Below, piece after piece: positions 26,551-36,391 of a stretch of 64,000 bases of DNA. Location: positions 124,001 through 188,000 of the forward strand of contig CAJUHH010000005.1 in assembly GCA_910585965.1 (NCBI GenBank), given 5' to 3'. Position numbers and translations under genes: made by a program. The stretch's first letter is position 1, and every line of letters begins with the position of its first letter. Below the pieces are notes generated by a model, which saw only the letters and a list, made by a program, of their open reading frames with translations, was not told the DNA's origin and did no database searches. This stretch comes from an uncultured Lachnospiraceae bacterium. Its GTDB lineage: Bacteria; Bacillota; Clostridia; Lachnospirales; Lachnospiraceae.

Positions 26551-27782
26551 GCGTGGAAAGAAAAAAGGAGAAAAGGGAACTTCATATTGATAAAATCGGT
26601 ATCTGGCTGCTGTATTTGAGCGTCACGCTGGAAATTATCATTGTTATCGTGGATAAAAGCAATTATATCAATCCGATCGAGGGTCAGTTATTTCGCGTTA
26701 CATTTCTGCTGGCGGCGGGGAAAGTATTGTGTACCAGATACTCGCTGAAGGAATGGGCGGCGCTTGTGCTGTTCGGCTTTTTGGGGCTGGTGTCCTATAA
26801 AGCGACAGGACGGAACGAGATCTTGCGCATCGTGGCGTTTGTCGCCGCATGCAAAGGGGCAGATATGAAAAAACTGCTGAAATATGTGTTTTATATGACA
26901 ACGGCGGGCTGCCTGCTGCTGATGGCTTTATCGTTGACGGGGATTTACGGTGGACTAGCTTTGGAGACGAACTTTGGAAGGGGATATACGCAGGTCAGGT
27001 ATTGCCTCGGGCTGGGCCATCCGAACGCTTTGCATTGCATGTTTATGATGCTGGTGCTTCTGGGGCTGTACCTATATAATGATAAAATGAAATGGTATGC
27101 TTATGCCGTTTTGACCGCCTTGAATTATGCCTTGTATCTCCTGACGGATTCCAATACAGGGATGCTGATAACATTTTGCGGTATTTTTGGCGCGGCTGTG
27201 GTACACTATTGGAAGGGGCTGCAGGAAAAGAAGGTTATTTATATAGCCGGAGCCGCCGTATTTTTATTGTGCGTTGTATTTTCGGTGCTGGCGGCGGATC
27301 GCGGATTCGCGAAACCGGATTATGAATCGTTCCAGTTTAATAATCCCCAGATCGCGAAATTGGAGGCGCATTTGAACGGCAGGATCAGGGATCTCCATTA
27401 TGGATCGATCAATCGGGAGGGTACGACGGCCACCTGGTCGCTGTTTTCTCGGCCGGAAAACGATCACTTTTTTGATATGGGGTTTGTGCGGGTCTTTTAC
27501 TGGTATGGCATTGTTCCCGGGCTGGCATATGTGGCTTTATACATGCTGCTGATAGGGAGATTTTATAGGAACAAGGATGGCATGGGTTTGGTAATGGTTG
27601 TGGTGCTGGCTGTTTACACGGTGTTGGAGGCGCATCTAGTTTCTGTATATATTGGAAGGAACTATCCGCTCTTCCTGATGGGGATGTATGCCGCCGGTAT
27701 GCCGGCGCTTGGTTCGAGCAAAGACAGGGAAGAATATCTATGGTCGTTGGCACCCATGGTTTTTTTGAAATCAGAAAAATGA
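26547..27782 (+). CDS. Wzy-like polysaccharide polymerase (short form)
   Basis: 411 residues with about 10-11 transmembrane helices and a large extracytoplasmic loop (about residues 255-310, rich in charged and polar residues). The segment CLGLGHPNALHCMFM in the middle and SNTG at the next helix are shared with the longer Wzy-like proteins at 38455-40035 and 61089-63047. The ATG at 26547 overlaps the preceding stop. Position immediately before the initiating transferase supports a Wzy role: joining repeat units on undecaprenyl diphosphate outside the membrane. It lacks the C-terminal extension of its two relatives. Confidence 0.75.
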   Translation: MSVERKKEKRELHIDKIGIWLLYLSVTLEIIIVIVDKSNYINPIEGQLFRVTFLLAAGKVLCTRYSLKEWAALVLFGFLGLVSYKATGRNEILRIVAFVAACKGADMKKLLKYVFYMTTAGCLLLMALSLTGIYGGLALETNFGRGYTQVRYCLGLGHPNALHCMFMMLVLLGLYLYNDKMKWYAYAVLTALNYALYLLTDSNTGMLITFCGIFGAAVVHYWKGLQEKKVIYIAGAAVFLLCVVFSVLAADRGFAKPDYESFQFNNPQIAKLEAHLNGRIRDLHYGSINREGTTATWSLFSRPENDHFFDMGFVRVFYWYGIVPGLAYVALYMLLIGRFYRNKDGMGLVMVVVLAVYTVLEAHLVSVYIGRNYPLFLMGMYAAGMPALGSSKDREEYLWSLAPMVFLKSEK

Positions 27783-27798
27783 TGGAGCAGGAAAAGGT

Positions 27799-29211
27799 AT
27801 GAAACAGAAGAATAAGATTATAGAAGTATATGGTTTGTGGTTTGCGGATCTGGTAAGCATTCTGGCGGCATTTATTGCTGCGACTTATATTCGGTTCGGA
27901 AATTTCCGGGATATGGGCGATAAGAGCATACATTTTCTCGTATGTTTGTGCCTGATGCTTTTTTGCACGATGTACAGCTTCTTTTTCGACTGGAACAGGA
28001 ATTTCCTCAGAAGGAGCATATGGAAGGAAGGAATGGCGGTGTTCCAGTACAACGCCATCATGCTTCTGGTGGTAAACCTGTTGATGACGATGATGAAATG
28101 GGCGGATGTGTTTTCTCGGCTGGTGCTGATTTATTTCTTCGTCCTGAATATACTGCTGTCATTACTGATCCATATGATCATTAAAAAGACGATGCACACC
28201 TATTATTCGTCGGGGCAGAACGTGGTAAAGGTGCTGGTTGTAACCCAAAGCAACTTGATTGACGAGACGCTGGACCGTCTGGAGAGGGATTTGGATATTT
28301 TTTACCAGATCGTCGCCCTGGCCTGTGTGGATTATAACATGGAAGGGAAAAAAGTCCGAAATATCCCGGTGGTGGCAGGAAAAGAGGATCTGATCGAGGT
28401 GGCTACCCAGATGGCATTGGATGAGGCGTTTTTGAATCTTCCGGGAATTTCCCAAAGCAGCATGGAGAATATTATCCATGGCTTTGAGGATATGGGGGTG
28501 GACTGCCATTACAGCCTGGAGCTGCCGGGAGGGGATGCCAACCGCAGCAAGGTGGAGAGCTTCGGCAATTATACGGTAATTACCTATACCAGATTCCAGA
28601 GCAGTTATAAGAGGATGATGATCAAAAGGGTGATGGATATTCTGGGAGGATTGGTAGGCATGTTCATTACGCTCCTGTTCCTTCCTTTTGTGGCGGCGGC
28701 TATTAAATGGGATTCCAAGGGGCCGGTCTTTTTCTCCCAGACCAGGATCGGGCGGAACGGGAGGCGCTTTAAAATCTATAAATTCCGCTCCATGTATATC
28801 GATGCGGAGGAGAGGAAAAAGGAGCTGGAAGCAAAGAATGAGATACAAGGTCTGATGTTCAAGATCGAGAATGACCCTCGGGTAACAAAGGTGGGGGCAT
28901 TTTTAAGGAAGACGAGCATCGACGAGCTGCCCCAGTTTTATAACGTGTTCAAGGGGGATATGAGCCTTGTGGGAACGAGGCCGCCGACAGCGGATGAATT
29001 CGAGAAATATAACCAGTATTACCGCAGAAGGATCAGCATGACACCGGGACTTACCGGAATGTGGCAGGTGAGCGGGAGGAGTGATATTGAAGACTTCGAT
29101 GATGTGGTAAAGTATGATTTGGAATATATCGACAACTGGTCCTTGCGCCTGGACATGAAAATCCTGTTCCAGACGATAGGGGTGGTATTGTTCGGAAAGG
29201 GAGCGAAATAA
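27799..29211 (+). CDS. Polyprenyl-phosphate sugar-1-phosphate transferase (initiating enzyme, WbaP/WcaJ-like)
   Basis: 470 residues, normal for the PHPT family. Four N-terminal helices, a Rossmann-like middle domain (about 145-260), a further helix (about 275-298) and the catalytic C-terminal domain are present. Conserved catalytic patches are FKIYKFRSMY, DELPQFYNVFKGDMSLVGTR and TPGLTGMWQVSGRS. It transfers a hexose-1-phosphate (Glc or Gal in characterised relatives) from UDP-sugar to undecaprenyl phosphate, priming the repeat unit. It lies in mid-operon. Its stop overlaps the next start (TAATG). Confidence 0.95.
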   Translation: MKQKNKIIEVYGLWFADLVSILAAFIAATYIRFGNFRDMGDKSIHFLVCLCLMLFCTMYSFFFDWNRNFLRRSIWKEGMAVFQYNAIMLLVVNLLMTMMKWADVFSRLVLIYFFVLNILLSLLIHMIIKKTMHTYYSSGQNVVKVLVVTQSNLIDETLDRLERDLDIFYQIVALACVDYNMEGKKVRNIPVVAGKEDLIEVATQMALDEAFLNLPGISQSSMENIIHGFEDMGVDCHYSLELPGGDANRSKVESFGNYTVITYTRFQSSYKRMMIKRVMDILGGLVGMFITLLFLPFVAAAIKWDSKGPVFFSQTRIGRNGRRFKIYKFRSMYIDAEERKKELEAKNEIQGLMFKIENDPRVTKVGAFLRKTSIDELPQFYNVFKGDMSLVGTRPPTADEFEKYNQYYRRRISMTPGLTGMWQVSGRSDIEDFDDVVKYDLEYIDNWSLRLDMKILFQTIGVVLFGKGAK

Positions 29212-30386
29212 TGAATCTTGTGATCGATTGCTTTAAGCTGGTGAAAGGCGCGGGGAAAAGCATAGGCATTTATAACCTGGCAAAGAGCGTGACGGAACAT
29301 TTGGGGGGGAAGGCAGAGGAGGAGATTGCTTCCGGCGGGAAAGCCGACAAAGTCCTTCATACAGTGATTGTGTTTGGGAATGCCCATAACAAGGAAGATT
29401 TCGACGTGCCAGGCGTGACCTTTGTGGAGATGAAGGGAAATCCCCTGAATAAAATTTACTGCATTCTTTGGGAGCTTTTCCTAGTGAAAAAATATGCGAA
29501 AAGATATCAGGCTGACCGTGTGCTGTTTCCCAGGGGCTACCGGCCAATAGGACGAAAGGGAAGTCTTGGAAGATGCCGGGGAGGGAGGAAGATCAGGGAC
29601 ACGGTCATTATCCATGACCTGATTCCTTTTTATTATGACCAGCATTATCCCGGGTTTTTCAACAGGCTGGAAAATGCTTATATCATGTACCGGCTGAAAA
29701 TATCTATGAAAAAGGCAGACGGGATCATTACCATTTCAGAATATTCCAAAGAGGACATTATGGACAAGGTTCCGGGATGCGGAAAGAAAATAAAGGTAAT
29801 TTATAATGGGATGAACGATGTATCCTTTAGGCCGGAACGGAAAGGCGCAAAGAAGGAAAAGAAGGAATATATCGTGGCGATGACTTCCGGGCTTCCTCAT
29901 AAAAATGCACGGGGAGTATTGAGGGCGTATGAGGCGTATCGCAGGAGGACGGACAGGCCGCTGGATCTGGTCGTGGTCGGAATAGAGGATACTTCCGCTT
30001 ATAAAGAAATGGGGGCGGAAGCGGCCTCCCATGTCACATGCTATAAGTTTTTTAAGGCATTTGATGAGATGTGCCGGGTAGTTGCCGGGGCAAAGGCTTA
30101 TTTGTTTTTGTCTTATATGGAAGGGTTTGGTTTTCCTCCGTTGGAGGCGATGCAGCTCGGGGTTCCCGTCGTCTGCTCCGACCGGGCTTCCCTACCGGAA
30201 GTCGTGGCGGATGCAGGAGTTCTGGTAGATCCCGATGATTTGGGCGGGGTGGCGGACGCGCTGGTCAAAGTGACGGGGGAGGAAGAAACAAGAAAAGAGC
30301 TGGTCAGGAAGGGATATGAAAATATAAAGCGTTTTTCCTGGGATAGCAGAACGGATCTGTATTGGAAGGAACTGTTTCATGAGTAG
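29211..30386 (+). CDS. GT4 glycosyltransferase, MtfB-like mannosyltransferase group
   Basis: 391 residues. VIHDLIPFYYDQHYPGFF, ITISEYSKEDI, and FLSYMEGFGFPPLEAMQLGVPVV are the signature blocks of the GT4 branch that includes MtfB/WbaZ mannosyl- and rhamnosyltransferases. Placed directly behind the initiating transferase, it is a good candidate for adding the second sugar. It is translationally coupled to that gene by TAATG, and its end overlaps the next gene by 8 nt. Confidence 0.9.
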   Translation: MNLVIDCFKLVKGAGKSIGIYNLAKSVTEHLGGKAEEEIASGGKADKVLHTVIVFGNAHNKEDFDVPGVTFVEMKGNPLNKIYCILWELFLVKKYAKRYQADRVLFPRGYRPIGRKGSLGRCRGGRKIRDTVIIHDLIPFYYDQHYPGFFNRLENAYIMYRLKISMKKADGIITISEYSKEDIMDKVPGCGKKIKVIYNGMNDVSFRPERKGAKKEKKEYIVAMTSGLPHKNARGVLRAYEAYRRRTDRPLDLVVVGIEDTSAYKEMGAEAASHVTCYKFFKAFDEMCRVVAGAKAYLFLSYMEGFGFPPLEAMQLGVPVVCSDRASLPEVVADAGVLVDPDDLGGVADALVKVTGEEETRKELVRKGYENIKRFSWDSRTDLYWKELFHE

Positions 30387-31542
30387 ACTGTTTATTTATG
30401 ATAACTCTAATTTTATCGATTTTCCCATCGGCGGCCAGGTGACAAGCATCGGCAATTTTCTCCGTTACGTCTGCGAAGTCCATCCGGAGCGGACGGACGC
30501 GATCACGCTGGTTGGAGTGACGGTTCATCCCGAAGAGGTAGGGAAAAAAAAGAAGCTTTGCCTTTACGGGAGGCAGATCGATTTCCTGCCTGTGGCGGCG
30601 GCGGAAAGGGATCTTGGAAACACGACCCGCTCCCTTCGGATGATGTATGCAAAGGGACTGTTGAAATATGGGAAAAGGCTGGGCATTACGAAAAGGGACT
30701 GCAATTATTTCCATGCGCCGGAAGCCTATGGTGTAATAAAGCTTCTCTGCCCGAAAGCGTCTTTCGTTATATTCTCCCATGGCAGTTATTTTAATATGGA
30801 ACGGGGCTTTCGATTTTTTCAAAAGAATCTGCTGGTAAAAAAAGGTTTTGTGGCTTATTTGAAGTGGATATTGAAAAATGCGGATCTGATCTTCCTGCTG
30901 GATAAAGACAGCCTGAGGGATTACCGGCCTTATAATTCCAATCTGGTACAGGTGGGAAATTCCGTCATATGCCCGGATCTGCAGGAAGAAAGGCATATCT
31001 TGAAGGACGGGAAGGTAAAGGAACTCCTTTTTGTCGGACGACTGTCCAAAGACAAGCGGGTGGAGCCGATCATTCAGGCAGTGCTTAGGGCAGGAGAAAG
31101 CTTCGGGGAGCTGAACCTTACGATTGTGGGGGACGGGGAGGAGCATCATAACCTGATTTCATATGAAGGGGAAAAGGTTCATTTTGCAGGGGCGGTGACG
31201 CCGGAGGAAGTGAAGGAATATATGAAAAAGGCGGATGTCCTTGTGATGAATTCCGCTTTTGAAGGGATTCCTATGACGATCCTGGAAGCGATTAGCTATG
31301 CGCTTCCGGTGGTCAGCACGAATGTGGGGGGAATCGGCCAGGCGCTTCGTTTTGGCCAGGACTCGGAAGAGACGGACGGAACGGCGGAGGGCATTCTGGA
31401 AGCGGTCCGGCGGATCGACCAATATTATGATACCTATTCCCGCAATGCCTATAAGAATTCCAAGGATTATGATTACCGCAGGGTGAACCAGAAGGTATAT
31501 GATTTGCTTTGCGGTTACTGGATGCCGGGGGCGGGCTTATGA
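30379..31542 (+). CDS. GT4 glycosyltransferase
   Basis: 387 residues. The N-terminal half (FIYDNSNFIDFPIGGQVTS) is unlike its neighbours, but the C-terminal domain is standard GT4: ELLFVGRLSKDKRVEPI, IVGDGEEHHNL, and NSAFEGIPMTILEAISYALPVV with the E-x7-E pair intact. It starts inside the last codons of the preceding GT4, and its stop overlaps the following ATG, so the three transferases are tightly coupled. Substrate unknown. Confidence 0.88.
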   Translation: MSRLFIYDNSNFIDFPIGGQVTSIGNFLRYVCEVHPERTDAITLVGVTVHPEEVGKKKKLCLYGRQIDFLPVAAAERDLGNTTRSLRMMYAKGLLKYGKRLGITKRDCNYFHAPEAYGVIKLLCPKASFVIFSHGSYFNMERGFRFFQKNLLVKKGFVAYLKWILKNADLIFLLDKDSLRDYRPYNSNLVQVGNSVICPDLQEERHILKDGKVKELLFVGRLSKDKRVEPIIQAVLRAGESFGELNLTIVGDGEEHHNLISYEGEKVHFAGAVTPEEVKEYMKKADVLVMNSAFEGIPMTILEAISYALPVVSTNVGGIGQALRFGQDSEETDGTAEGILEAVRRIDQYYDTYSRNAYKNSKDYDYRRVNQKVYDLLCGYWMPGAGL

Positions 31543-32564
31543 GAAAAGAAGAATATCAGATCAGCGTGATCGTGCCTGTTTATAATAAAGAGAAATATCT
31601 TTGCCAATGCATGGACAGCATCCTTGGGCAGACTTATTCCAGTCTGGATATTGTGCTGGTGGATGACGGTTCTGCCGATAAAAGCGGGGAGATCTGCGAT
31701 GGATATGCCAAAAGGGACGAAAGAGTCCGGGTAATCCACCAGAAAAATACTGGCTCTACAGCCGCTGTTTTAAGGGGGCTGGAAGAGGCATCGGGGGATT
31801 ATTATGCTTTTATTGACAGCGACGACTACGTCAGCCCGGAAATGCTGGAAGAGATGACGGGGCATCTTTCCGGCCGGAAGGGGGAAATCGTCTGCTGCAA
31901 TTATGTGCTGGAAAAGCAGAAAGAGACAGTGCCTGTGATCCAGGGGCTTGCGCCGGGAGTGTATGAGGGGGAGCGGCTGGAACGGGAAATAAAGGCCGAA
32001 CTGGTCGGCAACGAAAACAGAAAGATCCCCATGTCCCGCTGTATGAAGCTTTGTGAGAAGTCGGTGTTCGAAGGGAACGAGAAATATTATGATACCGGGA
32101 TACGCATGGGGGATGATTTTAACCTAATGTTCCCCGCGCTGCTGAATTGCAGCAGAGTAGTAGTGATGGAACAGGCGTTGTTTTACCATTACCGTTATGT
32201 GGAGGACTCCATTGTCCACAGCTACGACCCCCATATGGAGGAGAGCGTGGAGCGGTGGTATGTATGCGCTCTCCGGGCGGCCAAAGATAAAGAGATGGCC
32301 GGGGGGGAGGAAAAGCTGCTGAGGGAATACGCTTATATGATGATTCTTGTGATGAAGAACGAACTACGTAACCCGGGCAGAAATTATATGGAAAAAATAA
32401 GAGGGATTTTTACGAAACAGGAAGTACGCGGAAAAATCGATGGGACGCGGGCCGCAGTCGAAAACAGGGCGAACCGGTTATTATATGCCGGAGTCAGGCA
32501 TCCGAACAGGCTTTATTTATTCGTTTTGCGGCTGATTATGAAATATTACGACAAGGCGCGGTAA
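31539..32564 (+). CDS. GT2 glycosyltransferase, EpsJ-like
   Basis: 341 residues from the ATG at 31539 (ATGA overlap). The GT-A domain has ISVIVPVYNKEKYLCQCMDSI, IVLVDDGSADKS, the metal site D-S-D-D in FIDSDDYVSPEM, and a helical C-terminal extension of about 110 residues. It resembles the GT2 enzymes at 20491-21501 and 33748-34833 in length and layout. Inverting transfer to a lipid-linked acceptor is expected. Confidence 0.9.
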   Translation: MRKEEYQISVIVPVYNKEKYLCQCMDSILGQTYSSLDIVLVDDGSADKSGEICDGYAKRDERVRVIHQKNTGSTAAVLRGLEEASGDYYAFIDSDDYVSPEMLEEMTGHLSGRKGEIVCCNYVLEKQKETVPVIQGLAPGVYEGERLEREIKAELVGNENRKIPMSRCMKLCEKSVFEGNEKYYDTGIRMGDDFNLMFPALLNCSRVVVMEQALFYHYRYVEDSIVHSYDPHMEESVERWYVCALRAAKDKEMAGGEEKLLREYAYMMILVMKNELRNPGRNYMEKIRGIFTKQEVRGKIDGTRAAVENRANRLLYAGVRHPNRLYLFVLRLIMKYYDKAR

Positions 32565-32575
32565 AAGGGAAAGGA

Positions 32576-33775
32576 ATGGAAATGAGCAAGAAGAAACAAT
32601 TAGTGATGTATTTGCATGGAGGCAGCGGGAACCATGGCTGTGAGGCGATCGTGAACGGCACTTGCCGCATGACCAGGGGGGTACCGAAGCTTCTTGTGAC
32701 AAACAGCGAAGAAGAAGACCGCTTTTATTCCCTCGCTTCTTTGTGCGATATTTTGCAGGAGAATAAGATTGCAGAGCATTTTTTCGCCCATGTTTGGTAT
32801 TATGCATGGCGGGCTCTTTTCCATGATCCCGAATCCTTTATGAGATACCGTTTCCGCCGGGTGCTCGGGAAGAATCTGCAGCCCCTGTACCTGTCCATAG
32901 GAGGGGATATGTACTGCTATGATATTTCGAAAAAGGAAGCCATTCTTGCAAACCGCGTTTTCTGCCGGGCGGGGGCGAAAACGATTTTATGGGGATGCTC
33001 GATCGAGCCGGAACTTTTGAAGGAACCAGAGTTGATTGAGGATATGAAACGCTATGTGCTGATCACCCCTAGGGAATCGATAACGGAAAAAGCGTTAAGG
33101 GATGCCGGAGTCACAGAGAATGTGAAATATTTCCCGGATCCTGCATTTTTTATGCAGCCGGAGGAAATAGAGCTGCCGGAGGGCTTTGTGGCAGGGCGGA
33201 CGATCGGGGTTAATGTCAGCCCGATGATTGTCAGGCATGAGAAGGTGGAAGGAATCACCGTGGAGAATTACCGCAGGCTGATGGATCATATCTTGGAGGA
33301 TACGGATAATCATGTGGCGCTGATTCCCCATGTCATGTGGAAAAATAATGACGACCGGCTGGCGCTGGAAGAACTTTACCGAGGATATGAAAAGAACGAA
33401 AGGGTCGTTTTGTTCCCGGATATGTCCTGTCGGAAATTAAAATATATCATTTCTAAGTGCCGGGCGTTTATCGGTGCCAGAACACATGCCACGATCGCTG
33501 CTTATTCCAGCTGCGTGCCTACTCTGGTGGTAGGTTATTCCGTGAAAGCGCGCGGGATCGCCAGGGATTTGTTCGGCATGGAAGAACATTATGTGCTGCC
33601 GGTGCAGGAACTGGAGAAAGAAGGGGAATTGATCGGGGCGTATGACTGGATGATGGACAGGGAAGACGAGATCCGGGGGACGCTGGAACGGATCATGCCC
33701 GGCTATTGCGCCAAAGCCGGAGAGGCAGGGGAAGAAATCAGGAAGCTATGGGAAAGAGAGTTGGAAAAACAGTAA
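32576..33775 (+). CDS. Polysaccharide pyruvyltransferase family protein (CsaB/WcaK-like)
   Basis: 399 residues. HGGSGNHGCEAIV at the N terminus, LSIGGDMYCYD, LWGCSIEP, ITPRESITEKAL, and the family signature GARTHATIAAY followed by GYSVKARGIARDLFG identify the GT-B-like pyruvyltransferase family. It transfers an enolpyruvyl group from PEP to a sugar as a ketal, giving the polymer a negative charge. ATGs at 32576 and 32582 both have usable ribosome sites; the longer form is given. Its end overlaps the following GT2 by 28 nt. Confidence 0.9.
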   Translation: MEMSKKKQLVMYLHGGSGNHGCEAIVNGTCRMTRGVPKLLVTNSEEEDRFYSLASLCDILQENKIAEHFFAHVWYYAWRALFHDPESFMRYRFRRVLGKNLQPLYLSIGGDMYCYDISKKEAILANRVFCRAGAKTILWGCSIEPELLKEPELIEDMKRYVLITPRESITEKALRDAGVTENVKYFPDPAFFMQPEEIELPEGFVAGRTIGVNVSPMIVRHEKVEGITVENYRRLMDHILEDTDNHVALIPHVMWKNNDDRLALEELYRGYEKNERVVLFPDMSCRKLKYIISKCRAFIGARTHATIAAYSSCVPTLVVGYSVKARGIARDLFGMEEHYVLPVQELEKEGELIGAYDWMMDREDEIRGTLERIMPGYCAKAGEAGEEIRKLWERELEKQ

Positions 33776-34833
33776 GCGTCATTGTACCCGTATATAATGG
33801 GGAGCGTTATTTAGCGCGGTGCCTGGAGAGCATACTGGAGCAGACATGGGAAGATATGGAAATCTTGCTGGTGGACGACGGTTCCACAGATGGAAGCGCG
33901 GGGATATGCGATGGCTTTTCCGAAAAGGATAAACGGGTAAGGACGGTTCATACGGAAAATAAAGGAGTATCTTCGGCAAGGAATCTGGGGATGGAGCTTT
34001 GCAAAGGGGATTATATCGCTTTTGTGGATGCGGATGATCTTCTGGCAGAAGATATGGTGGAACATCTGGCCGATCTACTGGAAAAAACGGGCTGTGATGT
34101 GGCCGGCTGCGGTTTCCGCAAGCCCTCGGCTGCGGATTCCGGGCAGGAAATAAAGGGCGGCGTACAGGAGTCGGCGCGGATGCGGGAGAATCCGGCAGTC
34201 TGCATGCGGTCAGGGCAGGAAGCACAGATTTGTTTGCAGCAGGCGGAAACGCTGTCCGGGCTGGAATTTATGAAAGAGGGAATTCTGAAAAGCGATACCA
34301 GATGCTGGAGCAAGCTTTACCGAAGAGAATCCATAGGAACTGTTCGGTTTATCGAAGGGCTGGCCATCGGAGAGGACATGCTTTTTTTGCTGGATCTGGC
34401 AAAAGCAGGGAACCGCTTTGCCAGGAGCAGTTATAAGGGATATGGCTATTGGAACAACGACGGAGGCGCTATGATGCGCCGGTTCCGGGACAGCTATATG
34501 GATCAGATTACGTGCTGGGAAAGGGCATTGCCAGTGCTGACATCGGCGGATCCTGGGCTGACGGACAAGGCGGAGGCTGTCCTGCTCGTGTCCGCCATGC
34601 TGGTAGCGGGCAAACTGGCGGCGTTGACCCGAAAGGAACGGAAGGAAAAAAGAGCCTGTGCGGAAAGGTGCCTCCGCCTGGTCCGGGAATATGGAAGCCA
34701 TAAGGGGGCTTTCCGGGAACTGGATGGGGGATACCGAATCAAGGTGCTTATGTACCGGTATATGCCGGAAATATACATGGGGCTATATGGATACAGCAAA
34801 AGGCAAAAAGAAGGAAAAGTATGGGAAGAGTAA
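33748..34833 (+). CDS. GT2 glycosyltransferase
   Basis: 361 residues from the ATG at 33748, which lies within the end of the preceding gene with an AGGAA site 4 nt away. VSVIVPVYNGERYLARCLESI, ILLVDDGSTDGS, GVSSARNLGMEL and the metal site D-A-D-D in FVDADDLLAEDM are intact. A stretch of about 40 residues with low similarity to other GT2s (around 125-165) lies between the two subdomains. The C-terminal extension is helical. It overlaps the flippase start by 13 nt. Confidence 0.88.
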   Translation: MGKRVGKTVSVIVPVYNGERYLARCLESILEQTWEDMEILLVDDGSTDGSAGICDGFSEKDKRVRTVHTENKGVSSARNLGMELCKGDYIAFVDADDLLAEDMVEHLADLLEKTGCDVAGCGFRKPSAADSGQEIKGGVQESARMRENPAVCMRSGQEAQICLQQAETLSGLEFMKEGILKSDTRCWSKLYRRESIGTVRFIEGLAIGEDMLFLLDLAKAGNRFARSSYKGYGYWNNDGGAMMRRFRDSYMDQITCWERALPVLTSADPGLTDKAEAVLLVSAMLVAGKLAALTRKERKEKRACAERCLRLVREYGSHKGAFRELDGGYRIKVLMYRYMPEIYMGLYGYSKRQKEGKVWEE

Positions 34834-36359
34834 GGTACGCAGCGAAAAATATAGCCTTCGGGTGGATGGGCAATGTAGTCACTCTGTTTCTGGGGGCGGC
34901 GCTCCGCCAGGTCTTTATCAACCGTCTGGGGGATACGCTGCTCGGAATCAGCGATTATTATACGAGCATTCTTACGGTATTGTCCCTGGCAGAGCTGGGG
35001 ATCAGCACCGCGTTTAATTACAGCTTGTACGGGCCGGTGGCCCGGAACGAGGTGGAGAAGGTCAAGTCTTATATGAAGCTGTATAAGAAAGCCTACCGGG
35101 GCATTGCGGCGGCTATTGCGGCGATTGGCTTGGCAATCGCCCCCTTTTTGAAATATCTGATCAAAGATCCCGGCAGCGTTTCTTTGAGGGATATTACTAT
35201 TTGCTATTTTATCGTATTATTCAATACGGTAAGCAGTTACTTTGTGGCCTATAAGTACAGCCTGGCGAACGCCCAGCAGAAAAATTATATCGAGACGAAT
35301 GTGATTACCATCACGAAGACGATTACCATATCCCTGCAGATCGCGGGTCTTTATTTCTTTCCCAATTTTTACTTGTATCTGGTGACGGCTGTGTCGGTCG
35401 AGCTGATACAGAAAATATTTGTGAGCATTTATTTGGATAAAATGTATCCTTATCTGAAAGAGAAAGAGGTGGAAAAGCTTTCCGAGGAAGAGGTGGGGGG
35501 CATTGTCAAACAGACGAAGGCGCTGGTGCTCCACCGGGTGGGGGATATGGCCAGATCCCAGACGGACGCGATGATCATTGCCGCTTTCATTGATGTCACT
35601 ACGGTCAACTTTGTAGGAAGCTATAACCATGTCATATCTTCGGTTTCCAATTTTGTCAATGTCATTTTTAATTCCGTGCTGTCCAGTTTCGGCAATCTGA
35701 TCGCGACGGAAAAAAAGGAGAAACAATATTGGATGTTTCAGGTGTATCGTTTCCTCGGCTGTTGGATCTATGGGTTTTCCGCGATCGGTTTCTTTTTGAT
35801 GCTGACGCCTCTGATCATCCTGTGGGTGGGGGAAGAAAGGGTTTTATCCGACCTGGTGATCGGCTGTATTATGTTCGATTATTATTTTAAAGGGGAACGT
35901 ATCGTGCTGACCAATTACAAGACAGCGGCAGGAGTATTCCAGCAGGACCGGTATCTGCCTTTGATACAGGGCGCGGTGAATTTGGTAGTTTCTATTGTGC
36001 TTGTACAGAAAATAGGACTGGTCGGCATTTATATCGGAACGATCGTTTCGGGTCTCATAGCAAATATTACCAGGCCGTTTATTATTTATAAGGTATGTTT
36101 TGACCAATCGGTGGCAGTCTATTTTAGAGACTCTTTGAAATATATTGCAGTCAACGCCGCTGCCCTCGCATTGCTGCTTTTTTTGAAAAACAGCATTATG
36201 ACGACGGTGACGATTCCGATGTTTCTCCTGATGGTGGGCATCATAACGGTGGTTTACAATGCGCTTTTCGTACTGCTGTTCGGCAGATGCAGGGAATTTG
36301 CTTATTTATGGGGTCTGGTTGTGGATAAAATACGGAAAAAGAGTCGGAAAAGGGGATAA
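34821..36359 (+). CDS. wzx: Wzx-like oligosaccharide flippase
   Basis: 512 residues with about 14 hydrophobic helices, as in the MOP superfamily polysaccharide transporters. FGWMGNVVTLFLGAALRQVF at the N terminus, then LRQ/LAELGIS patches and charged cytoplasmic loops (EKEVEKLSEEEVGG) are typical of Firmicute Wzx proteins. It flips the undecaprenyl-diphosphate-linked repeat unit to the outer face. An AAGGAA site precedes the ATG. A second, ABC-type flippase is encoded at 46075-47805. Confidence 0.9.
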   Translation: MGRVRYAAKNIAFGWMGNVVTLFLGAALRQVFINRLGDTLLGISDYYTSILTVLSLAELGISTAFNYSLYGPVARNEVEKVKSYMKLYKKAYRGIAAAIAAIGLAIAPFLKYLIKDPGSVSLRDITICYFIVLFNTVSSYFVAYKYSLANAQQKNYIETNVITITKTITISLQIAGLYFFPNFYLYLVTAVSVELIQKIFVSIYLDKMYPYLKEKEVEKLSEEEVGGIVKQTKALVLHRVGDMARSQTDAMIIAAFIDVTTVNFVGSYNHVISSVSNFVNVIFNSVLSSFGNLIATEKKEKQYWMFQVYRFLGCWIYGFSAIGFFLMLTPLIILWVGEERVLSDLVIGCIMFDYYFKGERIVLTNYKTAAGVFQQDRYLPLIQGAVNLVVSIVLVQKIGLVGIYIGTIVSGLIANITRPFIIYKVCFDQSVAVYFRDSLKYIAVNAAALALLLFLKNSIMTTVTIPMFLLMVGIITVVYNALFVLLFGRCREFAYLWGLVVDKIRKKSRKRG

Positions 36360-36391
36360 ATCCAAATAGAAAAAGGAGGTCGGCAAAAAGG

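Noticed and set aside
30304..31149. Minus-strand open frame of 281 codons
   Set aside because: It is antisense to two coupled GT4 genes with intact motifs.
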